Source: Bradyrhizobium tropiciagri
GTDB lineage: Bacteria; Pseudomonadota; Alphaproteobacteria; Rhizobiales; Xanthobacteraceae
Length of the DNA stretch: 64,000 bases
Direction: 5' to 3'
Assembly: GCF_001189845.1 (NCBI RefSeq)
Contig: NZ_LFLZ01000018.1
Coordinates: forward strand, 62,001 to 126,000
Of this stretch, positions 34,465 to 43,200 are shown piece by piece. The notes under the pieces are model-generated. The model ran no database searches. It was not told the DNA's origin and was given only the letters and a program-made list of their open reading frames with translations. Numbering within the stretch: position 1 is the stretch's first letter; each line of letters begins with the position of its first letter. A program made the position numbers and the translations under genes.

Positions 34465-34612
34465 TGGCATGGTCAAAAAAAGCGAAAATGATTGAGTGAT
34501 CAGATCAAGCCGTTGAAAAGAAAGGAAAATGCTTTAGCTCTAACGCTTCAGATTGTCCGTCGCACCAAAGTCGATTGGACCGACAGAGTTTATAAAGCTT
34601 AAAGAAAACAGT

Positions 34613-35602
34613 ATGTTAGATCGCATATTTTCCGTGGCACCCATGATGGATTGGACGGACCGGCATTGCCGCGTCTTCCATCGCCTGATGTCGCGGCGGG
34701 CGCGGCTTTATACCGAGATGCTGACCACAGGCGCCGTGATCCACGGCGACCGGGCGCGGCTGCTCGGCTTCGATGCCAGCGAGCATCCGGTGGCGCTGCA
34801 GCTCGGCGGTTCCGATCCGCGCGATCTCGCGACAGCCGCGCAGATCAGCGAGGATTTCGGCTATGACGAGATCAACCTCAATGTCGGCTGTCCCTCTGAT
34901 CGGGTGCAGAACGGCCGCTTCGGCGCCTGCCTGATGGCCGAGCCCGCGCTGGTCGCCGAAGGCGTTGCGGCGATGAAGCGCGCGGTAAAGGTGCCTGTCA
35001 CGGTGAAGTGCCGGATCGGCATCGACGACCAGGATCCGGAAATCGCGCTCGATACGCTGGCCCACGGCGTGATTGCCGCCGGCGCCGATGCGCTGGTCGT
35101 GCATGCGCGCAAGGCCTGGCTGAAGGGATTGTCGCCGAAGGAGAACCGCGACATCCCGCCGCTCGACTACGATCGCGTCTATCGTCTCAAGATGGCGCTG
35201 CCGGATGTGCCCATCATCATCAATGGCGGCATCACGAGCCTCGCCGAAGCGAAGCAGCATCTGGCGCGTGTCGATGGCGTGATGCTGGGGCGGGCGGCGT
35301 ATCAGGAGCCGTGGCGGCTGCTTACCGTCGACTCGGATCTGTTCGGTGAAACGTCGCCGCACGCGACGATGAAGGACGTGTTCGCAGCGATGCTGCCCTA
35401 TATCGAGCGGCAACTGGCCGAAGGCACGCGGTTGCATTCGATCACGCGCCACTTCGTCGGCGCCTTTCATGGCGTCCCCGGCGCGCGTGCGTTCCGCAGG
35501 CATCTCGCGGAGAACGGCGTTCGGCCGGGCGCTGATGTCAACGTGCTGTGCGATGCGATCGCGCTGGTCGACGATCGCGCACGCACGGCGGTGGCGGCCT
35601 GA
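34613..35602 (+). CDS. dusA: tRNA-dihydrouridine(20/20a) synthase DusA
   Basis: 329 residues from ATG 34613 (MLDRIFSVAPMMDWTDRHCR). FMN barrel motifs are intact: VALQLGGSDPRDLATAA, EINLNVGCPSDRVQ with the catalytic Cys in GRFGACLM, DALVVHARKAWLKGLSPKEN and VPIIINGGI. It reduces uridine to dihydrouridine in the tRNA D-loop. Its first about 15 codons and upstream AT-rich sequence appear to be supplied by the island, restoring a functional gene after integration. Confidence 0.95.
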   Translation: MLDRIFSVAPMMDWTDRHCRVFHRLMSRRARLYTEMLTTGAVIHGDRARLLGFDASEHPVALQLGGSDPRDLATAAQISEDFGYDEINLNVGCPSDRVQNGRFGACLMAEPALVAEGVAAMKRAVKVPVTVKCRIGIDDQDPEIALDTLAHGVIAAGADALVVHARKAWLKGLSPKENRDIPPLDYDRVYRLKMALPDVPIIINGGITSLAEAKQHLARVDGVMLGRAAYQEPWRLLTVDSDLFGETSPHATMKDVFAAMLPYIERQLAEGTRLHSITRHFVGAFHGVPGARAFRRHLAENGVRPGADVNVLCDAIALVDDRARTAVAA

Positions 35603-35611
35603 CGGGACGGA

Positions 35612-36529
35612 CTACGGCTTGCGCTGACGTCGCACGACGTCCTGTGCGACCTTCAGGAAGTTGAAGAGGTGCGGCATCCGGTTGTCGCGCCGGTAGTTCA
35701 GCGACAGCGCGGTGCCGGGATTGTGCCCCTCATAGGCGCGGTAGGCGACGCCGGGGCGTTCCGCCTGCGAGACTGATTTCGGTACCAGCGCGATGCCGAC
35801 GCCAACCGACACCAGGCTGATCGCGGTCTGATAATCCTGCGCCAGCACCTGCGATTTCGGAATGAAGCCTTCTTCGAGGCAGATGTTGAGGATGTGGTCG
35901 GCGAAGCTCGGGCGCGGCTTGCGCGGGTAGAGCACGAACGTCTCGGCCTTCAACGCCGCCAGCCGTGTGACCTGCAGTTCGAGCAGCGGCGAGGTGTCTG
36001 ATAGTGCGAGGATCAACGGCTCCTGCAGCAACGGCTCCGACTTCAATTCCTCGTCTTCGAGCGAGGGCCGCGCGACGGCGATATCGATCTCGCGCTGGAT
36101 CACCGCGCGCTTCTGCTCGGCGTTGTTCATCGCCGACAGCGCGAGCTCGACATCGGGATAGGCCGAACGAAATGCCTTGATCACGTTGGGCAGCACGCCA
36201 TAGGTCGCCGATCCGACGAAGGCGACGCGCAGGTGCCCCGAAAAGCCTTCTCCGATCCGCTTGATCTCGCGGTGGGTGCGGTCGAGCCGCTCCAGCACGT
36301 CGCGCGCACGCTCGAGCAGGACGCTGCCGGCCTGGGTCAGCCGGATCTGGCTACGGCTGCGGTCGATCAGCATGACGCCGAGATCGCTCTCCAGTTGTGC
36401 GATCTGCCGGCTCAACGGCGGCTGCGCGATCGCAAGCCGCGATGCGGCGCGGCCGAAATGCAGTTCCTCGGCGACGGCGACGAAATAGACCAGTCGCCTG
36501 AGGTCCATGACGTCGTCGCGATCGGTCAC
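35612..36529 (-). CDS. LysR-family regulator of the aromatic cluster (CatR/BenM-like)
   Basis: 305 residues; the HTH starts near residue 8 (MDLRRLVYFVAVAEELHFGR, AQPPLSRQIAQLESDLG), so the real start may be the ATG at 36508. The CatR/CbnR type fits the HTH wording and the GHLRVAFVGSATYGVLPNVI effector start. These regulators respond to cis,cis-muconate or chloromuconates, the product of the neighbouring dioxygenase. Located downstream of catB in the same orientation, 165 bp apart, with its own likely operator at 36669-36684. Confidence 0.88.
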   Translation of the reverse strand: MTDRDDVMDLRRLVYFVAVAEELHFGRAASRLAIAQPPLSRQIAQLESDLGVMLIDRSRSQIRLTQAGSVLLERARDVLERLDRTHREIKRIGEGFSGHLRVAFVGSATYGVLPNVIKAFRSAYPDVELALSAMNNAEQKRAVIQREIDIAVARPSLEDEELKSEPLLQEPLILALSDTSPLLELQVTRLAALKAETFVLYPRKPRPSFADHILNICLEEGFIPKSQVLAQDYQTAISLVSVGVGIALVPKSVSQAERPGVAYRAYEGHNPGTALSLNYRRDNRMPHLFNFLKVAQDVVRRQRKP

Positions 36530-36668
36530 GGTCAGTCGAACGTTTGTCCGCGGGCTTCCGGGGAAGCTGCGGGAAGGGCTAGCCGGGTTTGCTGCGGCGT
36601 GGTCATCAGCGCGCGTTCGAGACGATGGTTTCGGTGCGAAGACTGGGCGTGGGTCCCCGGATTGTCAA

Positions 36669-36684
36669 TTGTCCGCAGGGACAA
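36669..36684. promoter_or_regulatory. Inverted repeat, candidate LysR binding site
   Basis: ttgtcc-gcag-ggacaa (6+4+6, perfect arms) lies between the end of the muconate cycloisomerase gene and the LysR start, about 140 bp upstream of the latter. LysR proteins often autoregulate through such dyads. The site fits autoregulation; it is not in the position to control catB, which reads in from the right. Confidence 0.5.
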
Positions 36685-36694
36685 CGCCATCTGA

Positions 36695-37873
36695 TTAGTC
36701 CTTGCGAGCGAAGGCACGGATCTTGTCCTCGTCGATCTCGACGCCGAGACCGGGGCCATCAGGGACGCAGATCTCGAACTCGTCGAACTTGATCGGGGTG
36801 ACGACCAGATCCTCCACGAGAATTCGCGGACCGAAATGCTCGGTGCCCCATTCGAGCCTGGGCAGGGTGGCGAAGGCGGCGAGATGCGCGGCGGCACCGA
36901 CGCCGCTCTCCAGCAGGCAGCCGCCGTAGAGTTCGAGGCCATGCGCGCCTGCAACCGCGGCGGCACGTTTCATCTCAAACAGGCCGCCGCTCTTCACAAG
37001 CTTCAGCGAATAGACGCTGCCGCAGCCCATCGTGGCGACGCGGGCGATTTCCTCCTTGGTGAACGCCGCTTCGTCGACCAGCAACGGGATCGAGGTGCGT
37101 GCCGCGACACGCGCCATGCTTTCCAGCTGCAGCGCCGACACCGGCTGTTCGACCAGCGCGACGTCCAGCTCCTCCAGCGCGGGCATGAAGCGGATGCACT
37201 CGGCCTCGGTCCAGCCCTGGTTGACATCGACGATCAGACGCACCTCGTCGCCGAGGCCGGCGCGCAACGCCTGCAGCCGCTTCAGATCGGCCTGTGGCCG
37301 GTTGAAGCCGAACTTGATCTTGAATTGGCGGTGCTCGCGGCGCTGCAGCTTCTCTCTTGCTTCCTCGAGCTCCTGGCCGCTGTCGCCCGAGGCCAGCGCC
37401 CAGATCACCTCCATGCGCTGGCGCACGGCGCCGCCGAGCAGTGCGCTGGCGGGAAGGCCGAGCGTCTTGCCGGCAGCATCGAGCAAAGCGGATTCGATCG
37501 CGCCCTTGGCCGCGAAATTGCGGGTGGCGGCCTTGCTCATGCGCAAGGCGTTGGCCTCGAAGGCGAGGGCGGGCTGCCCGAGCAGCGCCGGCGCCAGGTA
37601 GTTGGTGACCGCGGCCTTGATCGATTCCACGCTCTCTTCGGCCCAGCGCGGTCCGCCGAGCGTCGAGGCTTCGCCGATCCCCTTCACGCCGTTGTCGAGC
37701 AGCACGCGCACCAGCACATAGCCCTGATGGGTGACTTCCGTGTTCGACAGCTTGTGTCGCCGGCGGGTCGGCGCTTCCACGATGGTGGCGCGGATACTGC
37801 GGATCGCAGTGTCCTTCGCGAGTGGCTGCACTTGCTCCACGGGCTCGGCGATTTCGATCACGGCACGGCTCAT
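36695..37873 (-). CDS. catB: Muconate cycloisomerase (enolase superfamily)
   Basis: 392 residues. Muconate-lactonizing enzyme landmarks: catalytic KxK in FKIKFGFNRPQ near residue 184, metal ligands in VDVNQGWTEAE, VEQPVSAL and LVDEAAFTKEE, and the opposite-face Lys in SLKLVKSGGL. It converts cis,cis-muconate to muconolactone. Directly downstream of the catechol dioxygenase gene (66 bp), upstream of the LysR gene. A chloromuconate cycloisomerase cannot be ruled out from motifs alone, but the presence of muconolactone isomerase favours the plain catechol route. Confidence 0.88.
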   Translation of the reverse strand: MSRAVIEIAEPVEQVQPLAKDTAIRSIRATIVEAPTRRRHKLSNTEVTHQGYVLVRVLLDNGVKGIGEASTLGGPRWAEESVESIKAAVTNYLAPALLGQPALAFEANALRMSKAATRNFAAKGAIESALLDAAGKTLGLPASALLGGAVRQRMEVIWALASGDSGQELEEAREKLQRREHRQFKIKFGFNRPQADLKRLQALRAGLGDEVRLIVDVNQGWTEAECIRFMPALEELDVALVEQPVSALQLESMARVAARTSIPLLVDEAAFTKEEIARVATMGCGSVYSLKLVKSGGLFEMKRAAAVAGAHGLELYGGCLLESGVGAAAHLAAFATLPRLEWGTEHFGPRILVEDLVVTPIKFDEFEICVPDGPGLGVEIDEDKIRAFARKD

Positions 37874-37939
37874 AAGTCCTCACAGGTCAGTTCAAGTTGA
37901 GCCCGCCGGGCTTTCGAAGTCTGGCGGGCTTGCTACGGA

Positions 37940-38808
37940 TTACTCGGCAGCGACGAGCCGCTCGACCGCCGCCTTCTTGAGCTTGAAGTCGAAGGCGAGC
38001 ACGAGATCGGTGTCGGCGCCGGCCGGCGCCTTCGCGAACGTGCCGATCAGGCTCTGCTTCACGGCGAACACCGAGTCGTTGTCGAGATATTTGGTTTCGG
38101 AATCGTAGATCTGCGAAATCAGCGACTGATAGCCGTCCTTGGAGAGCATGAAGTGGATGTGGCCCGGGCGCCAGGGATGATGGCCCATGTACTTCAGCAG
38201 CTCGCCGCCGGCGCCGTCATAGGGGATCGGGTAGGGCTCGGGCGGAGCGCCACGAAGGCATATTCGCCGTTGGTATCGGTCGTGAACCGGCCGCGCAGAT
38301 TATAGGCCGGCTGCTCGGGGTCTTGCAGATCATAGAGCCCGTTCGGCGCGTCTTCCCAGACGTCGATGGTGACGCCCTCGATCGCCCGTCCCGCGGTGTC
38401 GCTGATCCGCCCGCTGACCTTCACGGTCTGCGCATTGTCGAACGTCTTCTTGATGATGGAGGCGCCCTTCGGCAGCACCGGCGGGTTTTCCCGGTAGAAC
38501 GGCCCGAGCACAGTGGACTCGCTTTCGCCGTCCGTCACCCGGTGGTCGAGCATGTCGACCAGCACCTCGACGCCGAGAATGTCAGCGATCAGGATGAACT
38601 CGTTGCGCTTCTCGTCCGAGATATCGCCGGCACGACGCAGGAATTCGCAGGCGGCAAACCATTCGGCGAAGGTCAGGTCGACCTCCTTGCAGAAGGCGTG
38701 CATGTGACGGATCAGGCTGGTCATGATCTGACGGTTGCGATCCGGGATGTCCGGTGAGAGCGCGGCGATCACGTGGTCGGTGATGGTGTCCTTGTTGACG
38801 TTCAGCAT
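37940..38808 (-). pseudogene. catA: Intradiol ring-cleavage dioxygenase (catechol 1,2-dioxygenase), one-base frameshift
   Basis: The N-terminal frame (MLNVNKDTITDHVIAALSPD) runs from 38808 to about 38240. The C-terminal frame resumes with the expected YPIPYDG and MGHHPWRPGHIHFML and ends at 37940. Adding one base near 38238-38241 (ccgag for ccggag) joins them into about 289 residues, normal for CatA. Iron ligands would be Tyr in GLYDLQDPEQP, Tyr in the YPIPYDG region, and both His of RPGHIHF. It would open catechol to cis,cis-muconate with Fe(III). All neighbours are intact, so either the pathway is broken here or the shift is a sequence error. Confidence 0.85.
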
Positions 38809-38879
38809 GGTCGTTTCCTCCTTTTCTTGCAGTTTTGATCAAACTTGCATCCCCGGTTTCGGGAATCTCGGCGCTGGCT

Positions 38880-39404
38880 TCACCAGACGAATTCGTAGGC
38901 GGCGTTCTCCAGCATCGCGGGCGCAGGGTGCGGGTCGGCGAGGCTGCCGAAGCGGCCGCGGAAGAACAGCAGCGGTCGCTTGCTCGGCTGCAGCGACATC
39001 TCGCGGACGTGGCCGAGGAAGATGGTATGGTCCCCGGCGATGATCTCGTCGGCGAGATCGGTCACGAAGTACGCCGCCGCGTTGGCGATGATCGGCAGCT
39101 CATTGCGCCGCTCGAAAACGTCGCAGAGGTCGAGCTTGGGCCTGCCCGCGAAGTGCCAGGCAAGATCTTCCATACCTTCGGCCAGCACGCTGACTGCAAA
39201 GCGGCCGGTGGTCTGGATGTTGCAAAGCATCCTCGCGCTTTTCGCGATCGAGATCGCGACCAGCGGCGGATCGAGCGAGACCGACATGAACGCATTCGCC
39301 GTCATGCCGTGGTCGCGTCCCTCGCAATGCGTCGTGATGATGGTGACGCCGGTGCCGAACTGGCCGCAGGCGTTGCGCAGCTCGCGCGGATCGATGGCGG
39401 TCAT
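38880..39404 (-). CDS. Flavin reductase family protein (reductase component of two-component hydroxylase)
   Basis: 174 residues with flavin reductase landmarks CGQFGTGVTIITTHCEGRDHG, GMTANAFMSVSLDPPLVAISI and GDHTIFLGHVREM. It would supply reduced FAD to the HpaB-type hydroxylase encoded divergently at 40285, as PheA2, HpaC and TftC do. It overlaps the FAD synthetase-domain gene by 4 bp and precedes the dioxygenase gene by 71 bp, so the flavin supply and ring cleavage are one operon. Confidence 0.9.
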   Translation of the reverse strand: MTAIDPRELRNACGQFGTGVTIITTHCEGRDHGMTANAFMSVSLDPPLVAISIAKSARMLCNIQTTGRFAVSVLAEGMEDLAWHFAGRPKLDLCDVFERRNELPIIANAAAYFVTDLADEIIAGDHTIFLGHVREMSLQPSKRPLLFFRGRFGSLADPHPAPAMLENAAYEFVW

Positions 39405-40030
39405 TGGCTGATGACCTCGAGTTGGGCCAGGCTTGATCGATTGGCCGGTGACGCAGTCACGATGTCTCGCCAGTTTTCCAGCGCTGACGCTGCGGCGGCA
39501 AGACCGGATTGCCGCAGCGAGCGGATCCGGCTGCTGGAGACGATCTCGCCATTGCCGCAGCGCACCGGCGGCAGGATGCGCGTGTTGAAGTGCTGCCGCA
39601 GCAGCTGCGCGGTGCCGCCCTTGCAGGACCCGAAGCGGAAATCCTCTCCGACGATCACTTCGCGAGGGTGCAGAAGCTGCAACTCGGCGAGAAAGTCGGC
39701 CGCGGTGCGGCTGACATAGATCTGGTTGAAGTCCGCGACGATGACATGGTCAGGCGCGAATGTTGCGATGCGCTCGAGCTTTTCGTCGAGCGAGATCAGC
39801 GCCTCGGCCTGGCCGAAATACACCTTCGGCGGCGGATCGAAAGTGTAGACCACGGCAGGAACGCCGCGGCGTTGCGCTGCCGCAATGGTCTGCCGCAGCA
39901 GTTCCTGATGGCCGCGGTGGACGCCGTCAAACGCGCCGATGGTCACGACGCTCGCCGTGAGGGCCAATTCCCCATCGCGATGGAAAGCGACAGCGGTGCT
40001 GTCAAAACCCTTGGCTAAACCTTTGCCCAT
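39401..40030 (-). CDS. Stand-alone FAD synthetase domain (RibF N-terminal half only)
   Basis: 209 residues; housekeeping RibF has about 310 and a C-terminal riboflavin kinase domain, which is absent here. The nucleotidyltransferase signature is intact: VVTIGAFDGVHRGHQELLR near residue 30, VYTFDPPPKVYF, and the ISSSRIR-like motif as VSSSRIRSLRQSG near residue 166. It would adenylate FMN to FAD. First gene of the minus-strand catabolic operon and overlapping the flavin reductase gene by 4 bp, it looks like pathway-dedicated cofactor supply for the FAD-consuming hydroxylase. Confidence 0.85.
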   Translation of the reverse strand: MGKGLAKGFDSTAVAFHRDGELALTASVVTIGAFDGVHRGHQELLRQTIAAAQRRGVPAVVYTFDPPPKVYFGQAEALISLDEKLERIATFAPDHVIVADFNQIYVSRTAADFLAELQLLHPREVIVGEDFRFGSCKGGTAQLLRQHFNTRILPPVRCGNGEIVSSSRIRSLRQSGLAAAASALENWRDIVTASPANRSSLAQLEVISQ

Positions 40031-40143
40031 GGTTCGCTCCCTTTGCCATGCTGCGCGATTGCTGCGTCAGCTGCGGCGGCCGAACGATCATCGCCGCCCG
40101 GTCCGTGCCATCTTGTCATAGCCCGAGCCGCGGCGGTCCGCGC

Positions 40144-40159
40144 GGTATGGTGTGATACC
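40144..40159. promoter_or_regulatory. Inverted repeat in the divergent promoter of the phenol/catechol cluster
   Basis: ggtat-ggtgtg-atacc (5+6+5) lies in the 254-bp gap between the FAD synthetase-domain gene (minus) and the hydroxylase gene (plus). It contains a T-N10-A dyad close to the T-N11-A pattern of LysR proteins, so the LysR at 35612 may act here to control both directions. Confidence 0.45.
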
Positions 40160-40284
40160 TTTCGCCGGCTCAGGTTGAGCGCGTAGCTTTTCCTCCGATG
40201 TCACGCCGACCAAGAGCGTGACGGGATGGTCCGGATCGGTGCGGCGACGTCCGCCGGTCGAGCGACACTAGCGGAGGAGAAGCC

Positions 40285-41862
40285 ATGACTACGACAGCAG
40301 CCCTGCGGGCCGACGCGCCTGCGGCGACGACCAGCGTCTATTCCGGCGCGGAATTCCTGGACAGCATCCAGGACGGCCGGGAAATCTACATCTACGGCGA
40401 GCGCGTCAAGAACGTCACCCAGCATCCCGCGTTCCGCAATTCGGCGCGGATGGTGGCGCGCTGGTACGATCGTTTTCACGAGAAGAAGGATCAGATCGGC
40501 GTTCTCACCGATACCGGCTCGGGACAGATCACCCATCCGTTTTTCCTCGGCTCGAAAACGGCCGACGACCTTGTGAAGGGCCGCGATGCGATCGCCGAAT
40601 TGCAGAAGGTCGCGTATGGCTGGATGGGGCGTTCGCCTGATTACAAGGCCGCGTTCCTTGGCACGCTGGGCGCGAACTCGGGCTTCTACGGCGAATATGC
40701 CGGCAACGCAAAGAAGTGGTACGCGCGGACCCAGGAGCGGCTCGACTTCTGGAATCACGCCATCGTCAATCCGCCGATCGATCGCGACCGCGCCATCGAA
40801 GAGGTGCGCGACGTCTTCATGCATGTCGAGAAGGAGACCGACGCGGGCCTGATCGTGTCAGGTGCGAAGGTGGTCGCGACCGGATCGGCGCTTACGCACT
40901 ACAATTTCATTGCCCATTACGGCATCCCGATCAAGGACAAGTCGTTCGCGCTGATCTTCACAGCGCCGATGGATGCCAAGGGCATCAAGTTGATCGCCCG
41001 CTCGTCCTACGAATTCACCGCGGCCGCGACCGGCTCGCCGTTCGACTATCCGCTGTCGAGCCGCTTCGACGAGAACGACTCCATCCTCGTGTTCGACAAG
41101 GTGCTGGTGCCCTGGGAGAACGTCTTCATCTATGGCGACGTCGACAAGATCAACCAGTTCTTCCCGGCGTCGGGTTTCATCCCGCGCTTCACGCTGCACG
41201 GCGTGACCCGGCTTGCCGTCAAGCTCGACTTCATCGCCGGCCTGTTCTCGATGGCGGTGGAGGCAACCGGCTCGAAGGATTTCCGCGGCGTGCAAACCGC
41301 GGTCGGCGAGGTGATCGCCTGGCGCAATCTGTTCCACGGCATTGCCGATGCGATGGTGAAGTCGCCCATCGCCTGGCAGGGCACCGAGGGCTACAATCTG
41401 CCCAATTTGAATTACGGGCTGGCCTATCGCGTGTTTGCGCCGATGGCCTATCCGCGGATCAAGGAATTGATCGAACGCCATGTCGCGAGCGGCCTGATCT
41501 ATCTGCCGTCGAGCTCGGCCGACCTCGAGAGCGAGGCGATCCGGCCCTATCTCGACCGCTTCGTGCGCGGCTCCAACGGCTATGCGGCGATCGACCGGAT
41601 CAAGCTGCTCAAGCTGCTGTGGGACGCGGTCGGCTCCGAGTTCGGTGGCCGTCACGAGCTCTACGAGCGCAACTATGCGGGCAATTACGAGAACCTGCGC
41701 GTCGAAACGTTGATGGCCGCGAGCGCGACCGGCGATCTCGGCGCCATGCAGGATTTCGTGCGCAATTGCATGAGCGACTACGATGTCTCGGGTTGGACGG
41801 CGAAGGATCTCGTCAATCCCGATGATATCAACCTCGTCAGCCGCGGTCTGGTGCAAGGCTGA
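40285..41862 (+). CDS. HpaB-family FADH2-dependent hydroxylase (phenol 2-monooxygenase type)
   Basis: 525 residues, right for 4-hydroxyphenylacetate 3-hydroxylase large components. GGAGGAGAAG precedes the ATG. Landmarks: DGREIYIYGERVKNVTQHP at residues about 30-48, GLIVSGAKVVATGSALTHYN near 190-210, AATGSPFDYPLSSRFDENDS near 248-268 and VLVPWENVFIYGD. Relatives include HpaB, chlorophenol monooxygenases TftD/HadA and phenol hydroxylase PheA1. With catechol ortho-cleavage genes and no homoprotocatechuate genes around it, phenol to catechol is the best guess; a chlorophenol is the alternative. Confidence 0.9.
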   Translation: MTTTAALRADAPAATTSVYSGAEFLDSIQDGREIYIYGERVKNVTQHPAFRNSARMVARWYDRFHEKKDQIGVLTDTGSGQITHPFFLGSKTADDLVKGRDAIAELQKVAYGWMGRSPDYKAAFLGTLGANSGFYGEYAGNAKKWYARTQERLDFWNHAIVNPPIDRDRAIEEVRDVFMHVEKETDAGLIVSGAKVVATGSALTHYNFIAHYGIPIKDKSFALIFTAPMDAKGIKLIARSSYEFTAAATGSPFDYPLSSRFDENDSILVFDKVLVPWENVFIYGDVDKINQFFPASGFIPRFTLHGVTRLAVKLDFIAGLFSMAVEATGSKDFRGVQTAVGEVIAWRNLFHGIADAMVKSPIAWQGTEGYNLPNLNYGLAYRVFAPMAYPRIKELIERHVASGLIYLPSSSADLESEAIRPYLDRFVRGSNGYAAIDRIKLLKLLWDAVGSEFGGRHELYERNYAGNYENLRVETLMAASATGDLGAMQDFVRNCMSDYDVSGWTAKDLVNPDDINLVSRGLVQG

Positions 41863-41883
41863 CGATCTGGTAGACGGTTAGCT

Positions 41884-41911
41884 GGAGCCGCCGCGACCAC
41901 GCGGCGGCTCC
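41884..41911. terminator. Strong hairpin between hydroxylase and muconolactone isomerase genes
   Basis: ggagccgccgcg and cgcggcggctcc form a perfect 12-bp stem with loop acca, 22 bp after the hydroxylase stop and 26 bp before the isomerase start. No T-run follows on either strand, so it is not a classical intrinsic terminator. It may attenuate transcription or protect the upstream mRNA end, lowering isomerase relative to hydroxylase. Confidence 0.6.
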
Positions 41912-41936
41912 ATCCTTGCAGAGAGAGTTCATCGCC

Positions 41937-42227
41937 ATGTTGTTCCACGTCGAAATGGATGTCCGCATTCCACATGACATTGCGGCCGAGAAGATCGACG
42001 CGCTGAAGCAGGCGGAACGCGTTCGCGCCATGGAGCTGCAGCGCACGGGGGCCTGGCGTCATCTTTGGCGGGTGGCCGGACGCTACGCCAATGTCAGCAT
42101 CTTCGACGTATCGGGTGCGCAGGAGTTGCACGACATCCTGTCCAGCCTGCCGCTGTTTCCGTTCATGGAGATTAAGGTCACGCCGCTGTGCCGACATCCG
42201 TCGTCGATCCACGACGACGATAGATAG
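41937..42227 (+). CDS. catC: Muconolactone delta-isomerase
   Basis: 96 residues from ATG 41937, the normal CatC length; an in-frame ATG 21 bp earlier gives an atypical N-terminus. Family hallmarks: MLFHVEMDVRIP at the start, GAWRHLWRVAGRYANVSIFDV and LHDILSSLPLFPFMEIKVTPL. It shifts the double bond of muconolactone to give 3-oxoadipate enol-lactone. Following the hydroxylase gene, it completes the set catA-catB-catC split over two divergent operons. Confidence 0.93.
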   Translation: MLFHVEMDVRIPHDIAAEKIDALKQAERVRAMELQRTGAWRHLWRVAGRYANVSIFDVSGAQELHDILSSLPLFPFMEIKVTPLCRHPSSIHDDDR

Positions 42228-42229
42228 CG

Positions 42230-42817
42230 CTAGTCGACGACGGTGCGCGGGCGCCGGTGGCGGCTTGAGGTGATGCTTCCGGTGACGTCGGGGTAGCCGG
42301 TCAGCGACAGCGTGTCGGCGCGCACGCCCCAGCTTTCGAGCCGGTCGAGAAAGCTCATGCCGAGCAGATTGGTTTTCATCTGCCCCCGCTGCACCACCAG
42401 CGCCGGCACCGATTTCTCGACCAGCTTGCCGACCGCGAGACGATCGAGCGTCAGCCGCGCCGCCTTGGTGTGACCGCCGGCGGTTTCCAGGTCGACGTTG
42501 TATTCCAGCATGTCGGTCGGCAGCCCGATCGCCTTGGCGGTTTCCCAGGTCAGCACGACCGAGGTCGCGCCGGTGTCGATCACCATCGGCGCGCTGACGC
42601 CGTTGATCTTGGCGCGGAACGCGAACTCGCCGCCTTGGCTGCGCGCGATCTGCACCGCAGGGGCAGAGGAGGGTGTTGAGGCCGACGCGACGATGCTACG
42701 GCCGAAGATCTGGGTCAGGTTCTCCCTCGCGCGCGCGATCTGATCGGGATCGCCATAGGCGACGACGGCGCCGGCGGTTGCCATCAAGAGCAGGATGACA
42801 AGGAGGATGCGGGTCAC
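42230..42817 (-). CDS. Retropepsin-like aspartic protease (TIGR02281 type), membrane-anchored
   Basis: 195 residues from GTG 42817, whose product begins with a signal or anchor helix (VTRILLVILLLMATAGAVVA). A single aspartic protease site VIDTGATSVVLTW (residues about 88-100) and the later LLGMSFLDRLESW are typical of the bacterial clan AA single-domain family, which acts as dimers. Converges with catC, 2 bp apart. Followed upstream on the same strand by the DUF1289 gene, a pairing common in alphaproteobacteria. Confidence 0.85.
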   Translation of the reverse strand: MTRILLVILLLMATAGAVVAYGDPDQIARARENLTQIFGRSIVASASTPSSAPAVQIARSQGGEFAFRAKINGVSAPMVIDTGATSVVLTWETAKAIGLPTDMLEYNVDLETAGGHTKAARLTLDRLAVGKLVEKSVPALVVQRGQMKTNLLGMSFLDRLESWGVRADTLSLTGYPDVTGSITSSRHRRPRTVVD

Positions 42818-42842
42818 AGTGCGCCTCCGGTCGCGGCGGTGG

Positions 42843-43046
42843 CTAGGCGCGCTTCGGGCGCGGCTCCATGCGCTCGAGCCCAGCTTCGGCCATGCGCGCC
42901 GGCAAATTCGCCATGACGGACAGCCGCTCGGTGCGGTCCATCTTGTGCCAGCGCGCGATCTCCGGAAGCGTGCGGCCACAACCGAAGCAGAGCTTCGTCT
43001 TGGGGTCCATCATGCAGACTGCGATACACGGCGTTTCTGAGCTCAT
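42843..43046 (-). CDS. DUF1289 small cysteine-rich protein
   Basis: 67 residues. The family pattern is complete: ETPCIAVCMMDPKTKLCFGCGRTLPEIARWHKM, with four Cys placed for a metal site. Function is unknown in general. It lies 25 bp upstream of the aspartic protease gene and is probably co-transcribed with it. Confidence 0.9.
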   Translation of the reverse strand: MSSETPCIAVCMMDPKTKLCFGCGRTLPEIARWHKMDRTERLSVMANLPARMAEAGLERMEPRPKRA

Positions 43047-43200
43047 TCTTCAACTGTTGAACCGTTTCGGCCGCCAGTGCAAGCCGAGCGGCGCGCGATG
43101 CTGCATCACGCCCCGGCTTTTTGTCGCGAGCATGGTCCCGGCGCGAGCGCCTTCCGTTTGTTGACCTTGAAACCCGCGTCACGTTTGTCCGCGACATGCT

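Larger units (their letters stand above)
30953..34656. mobile_element. Candidate dusA-integrated island without visible integrase
   Basis: A 3.7-kb segment bounded by the direct repeat atgatggattggac, which lies in the dusA start region, a known integration target of phages and islands. Contents are a toxin-antitoxin pair and a primase-helicase protein; base composition is visibly less GC-rich than the neighbours, especially 34313-34640. Imperfect inverted repeats lie just inside both ends (31019-31074 and 34400-34464). No recombinase gene is present, so the element is a decayed remnant or moves with help in trans. Confidence 0.7.
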
